Source: Gorsachius magnificus
Taxonomy: Eukaryota; Chordata; Aves; Pelecaniformes; Ardeidae
Reading direction: 5' to 3'
NCBI GenBank assembly: GCA_034008185.1
Contig: CM067081.1
Location: 108,943,265 to 109,007,264 of the forward strand
Length of the DNA stretch: 64,000 nucleotides
The translations under genes were made by a program, and so were the position numbers. The number at the start of each line of letters is the position of its first letter. Within the stretch, counting starts at the first letter, position 1. Below, piece after piece: positions 41,001 through 53,000 of the stretch. Under the pieces are notes generated by a model that worked only from the letters and a program-made list of their open reading frames with translations, was not told where the DNA came from and did no database searches.

Positions 41001-44000
41001 TTTGAGAGATGTGAAATTTCCCAGTTCAAGTAGGTACAGTTTAATTAAATTTCGCAAATAAATGTCAAAAGTCCTCACTTAACTATTTCTCTCAAGAGTG
41101 CTTACCAATACCTTGCTTTTCAAGAGGTCCTTGTGAGCATCCTATATTATTCCTTTCACATCTTATGTCTTCCAAGTGCTGCTGTGGGAAGTTTGACACC
41201 AATGTGTTTCCTTTGGCAAAATTCCTTCTTGGACTCCTGTAAGTCCATGCCTTGACCAAACCAGTAAGGCTGAGCCCTAAGACGAACTCACAAATTTTCT
41301 GTATTTTAAAGAATTACTAAAATCTTTTTTTTTACCCGAGGCTTATTAGTTGTGCTATATTTACAGGGTTGCTGGCCCTTGCCATCTAGAAGAAAGTTTA
41401 GGTTAGAGATCTGCTAGCAGAAGCTGAGATGAATGGAAATACACTCATATGTCCCTATGGACATGGATCCACTTAACTCGTATTCCTTAGGGTGTTAGAA
41501 AGTGAAGCTGTCATCTGACACCAGGTAAAGCTGCACCCTGTGTGTACTAAAGAGTCCATAAAATAGGTACAGTAAGACCAGCTTCATTTATTAAAGTTTG
41601 TTTGACCTCATTTTTCAATATCCTATTATATTGGTTGTACTACTGAATACCAGCTGGAAAAAAAAAGTCCAGTATATGCAGTGAGGTCTATAGTGTTAAT
41701 TCCATCTGCAATGTTCTTAATACGGCCCTGATTCAGCAAAACACATGTAATACTGTTTCCCATTCTTAAACAGGTTCAGAACACACTTTCACCCTATCCA
41801 CGTTATAAACTCTAGGGGAATCATATGCTTTTGTGTTGTGTTTTGGTTTATTGATTTATTTTTTTTCTACAGGAAATCTGAAGATGGCCATAAAAGATTC
41901 AAGAAGTCAGAGACTAGGTAATTGCATATTACAAAGTTTACTCAAAATATAGGCAAGAGACAATGATGTTATTAATTCAGAAAGTTCTTCTGTGGACAGT
42001 AACTAGATGAAAAAATACATCTTTAGAAATTGGATAAGGCCCTGTAAAGAGCATATACAGCTTCAAAACATATCATTCCTCCAAAAACATCCTTTAGGAT
42101 TAGAAGAAAAAAAAATGTAATAGTCCTTGGAACTGTCAATTTAGAAATAAAAATGGGAAAGATAAGGACAGTGAAGTAGGTAGGAAACTAGCTAGGAAGG
42201 AAAGGATACCAGTTTGTGCTGAGCTTGCTTGTGGAAGCTGCTTAGAGTGGGGGGCAGATCTCACATTATCATTAGTAAATACATTTTTAAATAAAGAAAG
42301 GTCTGATGACACATAGACAGAGGTCAAAAGATTAAGACTCTAGAAGAACTGGAAGACCTTCAGAAACGAATGATATAATTAGTTGTCTTATAGGTGAGAC
42401 CAAAAAATTAAAGAAAAGCACGCGTTATATGACAACACATGATGCAGTTCTGTGATACCAGCTGTTCTTGTGATATGAATGTTTTCTGTAAATACATAAA
42501 GTGGGTAAATATTCAGAGGAGATAGTTCAGTTGAATGACTGTGCTTACAAAAGAAAAATGGATATTATCCAACCATGAATACATGTATGTTGAAAATGAG
42601 AAGCAAATTTGAATTAGAGCAATCTTTTGACTGGAATACCGAGTGCTAGAAAGGTGGAGTATGATCACTTTATGAAAGATTTTATAACAACAAGTGAATG
42701 GACTAAACAATGGTAAGAGTAGGTAGCTTCCAGAGTTTTGTCCTTGCAAAAGTAGATTCAATCAACATAATTTGGTTTATGTAATAGAATGAGACTATTC
42801 TCATCAAAATTTGGGCATCAAAGATGAAGATATCTCTGAGCTAGTTGCTCAAGGCTCTTTTTTTAAGTGATGGGGTTTTAGAGTTTTCTCATATGGTCAA
42901 TTTAGATGCCTTTTTTAGGAGGAGATCAATTATGCCAAAGACCAGCTTATTTCTTTCCATCAACTACAATGGGAATCTAGATATATGCACTGTAAATATC
43001 TATATTTGGTACAACCAATTCCACCCCTGTATTTCGACACAAATACCACAGAAATCACAGACAATCTGATGTCAGTGAATGTTGCATCTGACTTTTAATA
43101 CATCAGTAAGGATCTCTCTTCACTTCTGCTTTGAAATAATACTTGAAATATTACTTTGTCTCAGAAATTATTTTCTAGTTGACTCTTTTAATTTAAAAAG
43201 TGTTTACCCCTTTGGGAAATGTCCTTGTAATTTCACCCTTGAAACCGCTAAGTCACAAGGATAACAATAAAAGCTTTTGTTTGCTCAGCATGGCCTAGAG
43301 GTTATCAGAAAAATGTAAGAAGTTAAAGGGAGTTTTTTCATATATTGCAAACTGCAAACTATGCTCAACAAAATGGTAGGATTAATCACCCCTTATCAAA
43401 AAGCACTGCTGAGTCAGTTGCAATTGGGTAGTATAAATGAATAAGAATAAAAAAGTTTGCACCTAAATTTAAATAAATGGAGAAAACCTTTAACAAACAT
43501 CATACTTTGACACTACATTAATCTAGCTACAAATATAAAACTTAATAATAGTATCCAGAAAGGATGGAAGAGGCAATCAGACAACACTGCATAAAATTCA
43601 GGCCCCATAGAATTTAAAAGTGGTTTAACCACTGATTTCAAAATATCTGTGCTTTCAGTTATTACTGTTTCCTTATGAGAATCCAGGCAGTCACACAGCA
43701 GATCCTCATAGATGCAGAATCCACAGATGATGTTTGCTTTATAGAAGTGATCAGTTTGTATTATGTTTTTGTAACATTAATATATTATATAATTTTCATA
43801 ACACTTCGAGGTTCACCATCAATATTTTAGGGCTTAAACTAGAAGACTTGTTTAATAATAATAAACCTACTTCTACCTTAGTTTATTCAAATTCAGCTCC
43901 ATTGCAGCAATAGATTTGAATGTTGTTTTGATTTTTTCCACAGTGAAAATAAGAGTAGATAATGAAGAAAACCTGTTTCTCCGGGGTTCAAACCCACCTG

Positions 44001-47000
44001 ATAACTAAAATGTGTCATCTTTGCCAGCCACCACTAAAAAATACTCTTACTTTGCAAATGGTACCTGTCTTGGAATTAAATACTGTCTAGATGTTAAATC
44101 ATATATCAGATTTACTTTGTTAGTCTGTGTAACTAACCGCCTTCTATGTTTTGTGTTGCTAGTGCTGTCGTGATCTTCAACCTTTATTTTACTCAGATGG
44201 TACCAGTTGAGGAAGTAAAAAATGAGCTGGCCTTGGGCATCAATGCAAATAAAACTAACCTTACACAGAGTTTGAAAATTGATGTGAACAGCATACAAGT
44301 CACAGGTAATGCTAGTAAACTTTTTTCTCTGTCCAAATCGTTGAGAACTACAGGTAACATGAATGAAAAATTTGGCTCCCAAACACCAAAGGGATTGTTA
44401 CTTATGCTCATGGGTTACCTCCTTGCCCCTTACAGAACTTTCAGTAGCAGCTGAAAGAACCATTCACAACCTCGTCAACTACAAAGCATGAGTCAGCATT
44501 GTGTATATTCACTAAAGAGAGAGTAAAGGACAAAGGAGTGATTTCCCAGAGAAAAACCACTCAATTTCATCTCTTTTATGTAGCATAATATTTATAATTT
44601 CATTATCCCTCAAATTAAAGCAATTAACCCCAACTGTGTTTTTTCATAACTAAATGCAATTATCAATTTTTTTTTCTAAAAAATGAGGAAAAGGGCTCAG
44701 ACTCACAGTGAGTGAAGACTCATTTATTGAAAAGATGTCAGTAAGAACAAAAACAGTATACAAAGTGTGGCTTCTGGAGAAGTACACCCAAGGAACTGGC
44801 TGTATATTCCTCTAAAGCTTAGGTAAAGTGTAAATGGAAAAATAGGAATGTGGCTTTAAAGACTAGGTAGTTTTAAATTCTGCAAATATAAAAATATAGT
44901 GATTTTATGTAAGTTCTAGAAAATTTATCAAAGCCCAACAAGATCAATGGGAATCCTTTTTTTTACCTCAATAACCTTCAAAACAAACCTTCACAGAGGA
45001 TGAGGATAAAATGCAATTTGAATCCTTTGAAGTGGAAGTTGATTAGCTGACATTTGAATACCTGCTGGAGATACTATTAAGTAGCAGCTGATTGCCTTGA
45101 GAGGAGTGGGACATCTGGTGTGCAATGTCTCTTACTCTATTCTAAAAGGTGCATTTTTTACTAAGTACTTCAGATATTGAAAGGCTAAATTCAGAGTCTT
45201 GACATCTTTATATCTCTTTACTACTTGCACCACATATAAGAAGTTGTTCTAAATAACTGCACATCACTGTGGAAAGTGATTGCTCATTATACTTCAAAAA
45301 TGCCACCAAAGAAAATCATGAAGAGCTTTTTAAAGGCTGTGTAATATATTGATGAACTTCGAACTAGTCAAACTTTTCTTGCTGTGGAAAACTGAAATGC
45401 CTCTTTTTGCATGCTATATATCATCTGTCCATTCCATCAGGAGTGCTTCAATAAAATAACAACTGTAACTAATTAACAATCATAATCATATATGGTACTT
45501 TTGCCTATATCTCAGTATGTTCTGCAAGAGAGTCTTATTCCTGTTTAAGAGAGGGAGGGAACTACAACACAGGTGTGTTGCTTGAAATCACAGTTTACAC
45601 AGTCATTAAAAGTAACTTTCTTTGTAACATATTATCCCAGGTTAATTTTAACTCATTTACCTGATCTAAATACTGTTCTATAAAACACAGGTGCTCTGAA
45701 AATCTCCATAGTATAAAAAGTGTCAAAATGGAGATTTCCCAGGTGAAGATATTTTATATGCAAGACAAAGAATAGGGATTGAGGATCGTAAGGTATTAAT
45801 ACAGACCTTTCCTCCTTAGGAAGATTATAGAGTTTGAAAAAATGCTGGCAACAGGGTGAGATTGTCAGAAGGAGGGAAGTGGGACGATGCTAGTGACTCA
45901 AAGAGAAATAGTTACAGCTGATTTGGTTTTTTTTCTAACCTTTCTTTCTCTGGGTTGCATAGACTAGATACTTTGCTATAAAAGGAGTTTATGATGAATT
46001 TGCTTTCTTCCAGCAGCTGCTGAAAATCTTACTACAATGACACCTTTAACTTCATCAGGTCAGTATTTTTCCTAGAAGAGAAACTATTTTTTGTTACCAA
46101 TCCAACATGAAGAAACATAAGACTTGCTATTCACCTGAGAGAACTCAGTAAAACTGCCTTGGCTGTAGTTAGGGCTTGGCTTGGCTGCTGGGGTCCAGTG
46201 GTAGCCACCCCTCATTGTTTCTGCCCATTGGAGAGAGCAGGGATCTGAGGTCTGAGAACTTAATTAGTGAATCAAAGCAGAAATTGGGTCTCCATCAACC
46301 AGCTGAGTCGCAAACTGACATATTTGCAGTTTCAGACAGGAAGATGGGGCTGGGGAGTCCTACTCTGATGCTGTGGATACTGATATACTGAGCCATGTTG
46401 ATTGATAAGACTCTCCTTCCACTGTCCCTGGAAGTCTTGTGATGACAGAGTGAGAAGCAGACACAATTCCTTGGTCTCAGAAATTCACTGAGTACAAACT
46501 TGCCAAAAGTCAGTCAGACAGTAGAATAACACGCTAGGTGATTTGTAGCACTAGATGCAGGGAGAGTTGTCACATACAAACTGCATCTAAGTTATCACAT
46601 AGAAATTCTCCAGGGCAGGGTACCAGACCAGGAGCTTCAGGCAATTTATGTGAGCTAAAGAAATGCATTCATGAATAGAGGAGCCAAGTGTTTGTTGACA
46701 GTTTAGTTACAGCCATAACAACGAAAGGGTTATTATTTGTCTAGTTACAGGCCTGCTAATGTGTATAGTCCAAAGTGTGCAATTACTACAGCTTGTTCCC
46801 AATGATATGGTTAAAACTGCTAGCATACAATTTTTCTCCTATCTGTCCCTTCCACTGGCATGCTATCTCAATGCTTCCCTGAGTTCTAAGATCAATGTTG
46901 CTAATCATCCCCAAGAAGAAATGGGGTGGGGGGTGTGTGTGTGTGTGTAGGTGCCAGAGAAAGGGGGAAGGATTAATATTAAAGTTGTTGTAACGTGTCT

Positions 47001-50000
47001 TGTTTCCACAGATCCCACGACTCTAATTAGAAGCTCCCTGACACCAGCTTCAGGTCAGAACTCTTACTTACCAGGGGAAGCCAAGAAAGCACTGCTGTTA
47101 TTTCAATGGGAAATAAGGCCCAAATTCTTTTAAGTTATCAAAAAGCATGTGACTAGAGCTAAAGGAATGACATTTAAAATACACTTGGGTTCCACATTAT
47201 TTTTCTTATGTTTATTGTGACATTTGACCTTCAGGATCAAGCCACTCAAGCTGGCGTTACCACGTCATTACCTAAACTGGAGTTTGGGGGTATAAGATAT
47301 TATGCAAATAAAAGAGCAGACTAGCTGCTGCTTCGTTCTGCCCACGCAAGCGTAGAGTTGCTCTCAGAGAGCAAGAAGTAAAGTTCTAACCTTGGGTTGT
47401 GTTTGCCCAGGTTCAGAACAGCTCACCACAATCAAGTCCTCAACATCTGCAGTAACTACATATGGGGAGAAGCAGGGAAGTTATATATAACAGTCTGAGA
47501 TCTTAGAGTTACACTGTTTGCATACAGCCTTTTCTCCCACCACTCAATTCTTGCATCCCATTCCTACAAACACACAATATGCAGGTTTACCTTTGATTTG
47601 AGTAAGAAGATATCTTCAAAAAGAAGGCACATTTAAGACTGTGCTTTCTATGAAAACGGTATATGTGTTGTGTATATTGATGTATTTATTGACACACAAA
47701 CTGACTGCTCATTTTTTTCCCATTATTTCTTGGGACTTTGTGAAAAAAAAATAAAAGAAAAACCCCAAACATGTTATCAAACTCTCACATGACTTCCAAT
47801 GGAAGAAAGCCAAAGCTGTTTTTTGAAACCCCTAGTTATCAAATAGTTCTAATGTATTTACTGCCATTTTTTTATTTGAGAATAGAAATTGCATTGCAAT
47901 TTAGGGTAATTTGTTCTTTAAAAAAAAAAAAAAAGCCAAAATGTATTACTAGAAAATTTTCATTTTTTTCTATCCAGTAGGTGGCAATGCTGTTTAGTTT
48001 TCTGAGTTGAAGAATAAAACTAGAATTGATCATGTCATATGTAAACAATGTTTTCTTGCATATTGGGCTTGTGCAAAACATATTCCTAGGTTATTGGCTG
48101 AGTTTTTGTTCAGGATCTAGAATGCAGTTTAATCTCTGCTTATCTGTGACAATTCATTCATTGGCACTGTATCACCTCCAACACTTGACTAAGGTATGTT
48201 TGATTTGCTTCAGTTACAACTTGGGTGCAAAATGGCAGCTCTTTTGCTTTATGCTATCTGCATTAGTAACACTGAATGTTTTTTGTAAAGCATTTCGAAA
48301 TGGTGCAATACATCCAAACCAATTTCAGTCTTTGTCACTTAAACTGATATCATACAATACAATATCATACAAGCATTTACTTAGTCTGATTACAGAACTA
48401 ACAGTTTTATGAAAAAAATAAATCAAGCAATAATGGTTAGAGGCTGCAAGATCAGTTTTACACGTTAATATTTTTTCCTTCTTGCATGAGAAATTTTGAC
48501 CTTTTCCAGTAAGCATTTACTAAAGTAAAGAACAGGAACTATGTGAACAGTGCTAGATGAATAGTTTCCACAGAATTTAATGTAATTTTCAAGAATTTTG
48601 AAATTAGTAGTTATCCAAAGCTTATTTTAGCTGCATGGTTTTATTCATTTTAATAGGACCTACTTGAGTTCCACATATGTCTAAGACTAAAACCATCTAA
48701 AGACTAAAAAAACATGTTTGCAGTGGATATACATTTATGCTCTAGGAAAATACTATTAGTGAGATTCCACAATTTTAAGGATCTGCCCATGTATTTTTTT
48801 GCAGAAATTTGCTCTTAATTTACAAATTTAATTTGCAGATCTGAAAAGAATAGGGTTTCTGATATTCCCAGTGTTTCAAAATACCGTCTTAAAGGCTTTA
48901 ATTTTCAAGGTATGCTGGTTAAAAAATGAGATTCTTTAGCAAGCTGAAGTGCAACATCATGACATGTTGAAGTTGAAGAAATTTAATTAAATTGTATTCA
49001 ACTAAAATCAGAGATTTTTCACTGTTATTTAAATCAAAGTACAGTTTTCTCTTGTTAATCAAGCATAAGAAATTGGAAAATGTCATTTATTATATTGCAT
49101 AAAGTAGTTTATTTGGGTAGAGGAAGAAAATGGGAATTCATGGAAATTTTCTTCCAGCCCTGCTTCAAGCTTTGTTCCAAAAAATGTCACTTCTGAGAAC
49201 TTTTTCCATTCTGTGCCAAATCTATCTTTTTAGTATGTGAGATTTCATTCCAGGCTTCTAAAAATGCAGTTTTGTAAAACACAATAGAGTAGTTGATTTG
49301 ATTTGTGCTAGAGTAACCAGAGGTTAAGTCAATTTTCCTTTGTAGTGAAAGTCCATTACTGCTGTGCTGTTATTGCTGTTGTCCTTATTATTTCAGCTGA
49401 GTGTTTGCCACCTGCTGAACTTTGTGATGATGGTGTAACCTGCATTAGAAAAGATTTATTTTGTGATGGAGTCTTGGATTGCCCGGATGGTTCAGATGAA
49501 TCTGAAAAAAGATGTGGTAAGAATGTAAACCCCTGTAAATCAGTCTTTTTAACATACTTAAACCTGTCAGTAGTTTGTAAATAGTTTATAGGCAATAAAC
49601 TGCACAGTGAAATCCAAATCAGTTGTACTAAAAATAATAAGGATTGTTACATCTTTGTCTTGTAAATGGAAACAATTTTCTTTAAAATTCTCATTAATGA
49701 AGAATATGTTAATAAATAAGGAATAAATATTACAATCTGGCTATATTAATATAAAAATTAAAATTTTAAAAAATTATTAATTATTAAAAATTTTATTAAT
49801 TTTAATTAAAAATTATTAATTTAATTATTTTTTATGATAAAATAAAAAATCATATGAAGTTGTGTACCAGTAATATTAAATAATGTTCTTTCAAAATAAA
49901 TTAAAATTATGACCCTATACAATTATAAAATCACATCACCTAGCATCAGAAACCACCTAATGGCATATTTGGAGTCAGAAGAGAGGTTTCTCTTTTGATT

Positions 50001-53000
50001 CCAGCATTAAGAATATCTTCATAGAAAACACTACAAACAGCTTTTCCCAGGTTACTCTGTTCACTCAGGTACATTGATATTGTACTTCCAGAAACTTAGA
50101 TGGGGGGCAGTGGCAACATTTTGCAGCCAGGGCAGGCAAGCACGACTGCTGCCTTGGCAGAACGGAGCCCTGGCAGGAACTCTAACTCTGTTGGCTGCCC
50201 ACCTGCATCTCACTACTCTGGGTGCTGGGGAACGGGAATGTCTGTATGACTGACACAAATGTTTGTGTTGCTGGCATCGCAGTGAGAGATGCAAGATGAT
50301 GATGTGAAAATCTGGGCAACTGGCTCTAGGTGGCTCTGCTTGAGCAGGGGTTTGGACCAGTTGAACTTCAGAGGTCCCTTTCCACCTCAACATTTCTGTG
50401 ATTCTGTGAAATACTTACAAAACTGAAACCTGTTTGGTTTTTAATAGAAAAAGTTTATATCCTTCAGCGCCTAGTTTGTTTGCCTTTACCTGACTGCCTA
50501 GTTTCCCTGAGCACATTTTTGTGCAGAGCAGCCATTGCTCCATGTAGCAATGAACACTGTGAAAATGTACCAAGGAGTCTGACTGCGTTGCTGCTTATCA
50601 AAATGTGTGTGCAGCTTTTTGTTGAGGAGGCACGTGTGTTACTGTTGCTCTTCACAGTCTCAGCTCTCAGTTAAAAGTCTGTAAAGTTTTATTGCAAAGA
50701 GAACTTCTTAAATGTTTTAGGAGAAGATGGAGTAATTAACTCACTGAGTGTTTTATTCGGTTGGTGCTAGAAATCTGGAAATCTTATTTCCCTTCTGCTG
50801 TGAGAACAGCCTTCTGAGCTTTCCTGGAATAACGGTGGGGCAGTCTGGTCTGAGCTTTCAGAAACATGTAAAATGCTGGGGTCTGGTTTAAAAACAAATA
50901 AGCAAGTAAAAGACCAATTTTTAAAAAAAAAAAATAAATCTGCAAGCCTGATTTTGAAGGCTGGTGACATGCTTAACCCTTCTACCAGAAGTGGCATTTT
51001 CTTCAGAAAAAGAAGGTGGATTGCAGACCTGCCCATTACCTGCATTTTTCTGAGTGCAGCCAACTCAGAAGGGAGACTTAGCTGAACTTTTTGGAGAAAG
51101 TATCCATCAAAATACTTCAGTAGAACATCCAGTTACTGTTAGTTTTAGCAGTTTCAGCTCATAACCTTACAGAAATACAGTTCTGGCTGGAGGACAAATT
51201 GTTGCTCTGTGACTCTTCTGTTATGTTTTCACTCTTAAATTTTTCCATCCAAAACCTCAGAGCTTTTCTAAATTTATATATTTAGGTTTCTTAACAGACT
51301 TTGCAAAAACAGTGGAAGAAGCCATATGCATATTCGGCATATGTGCCAATTTTTCTACCTATTTGATTTTTCACTTCTGTCCCATCCCTAGTGTAACTTA
51401 TTACAGTCATATAAAAGCAAAAATTGTCTAGATTTTCAGAAGTGCTTCAGAGTTTCACAATGAGATTTACAGCCAATTCATAATTTGTGCTGCAAGTGCC
51501 CTTGCACACAACAGAGTTGCTGCCCTTTAAACAGCTTTGTTTTTTTCATCTTGATTATTATTCCCTCTGGTACTTCTGATTTTAAAATATGTTAATGGTT
51601 TTAAAATATAGGACAGAAGGGTGAATTTTAATAGTCTCTTCCTGCATTAGACAAAATTCAGTAAAATCTCAGATTCTCAGCAGACATTCAGGCAACTGAA
51701 CACCTTCATTTTTTTGGTTTTATTGATTAAACTTATCTTGAAAGGTTTCTTTCTGGCTCTGCAATGCAGTGCAGTAACAAAAGGTGTTGCAAAAGCGCAG
51801 TTAGCAATTTCAATGAAAGGGTCTCTAGAGAAATGTGAAAGTCTGAACAGCATCTATTAATAATGGCTGGCATTGCTGAAAAGCAGCCATGTAGCATATA
51901 AGTGTAAGGAAAGGGAGACTGGAGGCTATTCCCAGGAGGTGTTTCTCTCTGCAGACTCTCTCTGCAGTTATTATATGTCTAGGCTAACATTTTGTGATTA
52001 CCTACCTCACAGCATCACTATAGTACTGAGAGAGATTAATCATATGTAAGCCAGGAAGTAATGCACTGCCCTTGGCAGAGAAAGGTCCTGTCAAGTGAAA
52101 TATGTGGGCTTGATCTGACCAGTTTGGGGAGCTTCTCCCTGCAATTCAAGGATAACTGGATTAAGCCCTCTTAATGTGCCCTGTGTGCAACATAAGTAAA
52201 TAGAAATAGACAGCAAGATGCATGTTGGGGAAAGTGGTTCCTACAAAAGATATCTCCTGTCTCATTAGGAGAACGACTGAGGCTTTTCTGAGGGCTCCAG
52301 GAGGCAGAAATGTAATGACTTTTGTGACCCTGCTTGTATTTGACTACATCTGCCTCCTCCCTGCAACGAGGAAGCACTGGGAGGTTCTTCAGGGAAACAG
52401 GACCAGTCCCAGCTACCTTCCTCCCATTCCTGAGATATTAAGCATTGGCTATTGCTAGGCCGTGGGTGAGCAGCCCAAAGACTTTTGCCTGAATCTTTCT
52501 GTTCAGTTTCAAGATACTCACTGCCTTGTAAGAGATCAGAAGAAACAAATAAAAAGAAACAGGAACAACAGAAATGGATTGTTAACAAGAGCAAACTTTT
52601 GTCATGAAATTTATTAGAACAGTATGCTATATCTCTTTTTATTACTGCAGTGTTATAAACTCCTTTTTAGATCAGGCTGTGTCTTGCTAACCACTTGTCA
52701 ACAGCTGGGCACTTTCTTCTCACACCGATTTTATTCTTCTCAGTGGGAAATGGTTGTAAATTTTAGCCCATATGTAAGGTCAGGAAACACATGAATTAAA
52801 ATGGACAGTAAGAGTACTTCTATACCGATACCCAGGTCTAAAGCTGTAGCCTATTCTGATAAATAAAAAGGTTACAAAGAATAGTAACCCTCTCTTTCCT
52901 GGACCTTTTTTCTCTATGTATTTAAAATCTTATGTGTTCTGTTTTCCTCTCAAAGGCCATAAGGATTGCAAAAGGGAATGAGTTTCTATTCCAGCTCATA

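Larger units (their letters stand above)
47054..49396 (+). other. Intron 7 of TMPRSS15
   Basis: 2.3 kb that holds the decayed third mini-exon, the possible LTR fragment and a 14-nt A-run near 47,919. A segment at 48,839-48,909 is bounded by good splice sites but its phase does not fit. See the rejected list. Confidence 0.65.

Noticed and set aside
48096..48192. Possible exon ending at CTAAG|GTATGT
   Set aside because: Open after TTTTTGTTCAG, but it leaves in phase 0 and the hydrophobic peptide has no counterpart in enteropeptidase.
48839..48909. Possible additional 71-nt exon between the mucin and LDLRA exons
   Set aside because: It has a good acceptor (TTTAATTTGCAG) and donor (CAAG|GTATGC) and is open when entered in phase 1 or 2. 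However, entering in phase 1 it leaves in phase 0, which does not join the LDLRA exon, and no upstream exon supplies phase 2. No combination with the 41-nt decayed mini-exon works either (stop codon).
50061..50393. 110-codon minus-strand frame
   Set aside because: It runs antisense through a CR1 3' end and an unclassified GC-richer patch inside an intron. It shows no protein family features.
52222..52594. Open frames of 78 and 109 codons in intron 8
   Set aside because: No fitting splice phase with the flanking LDLRA and CUB exons, which already join correctly, and no recognisable domain.
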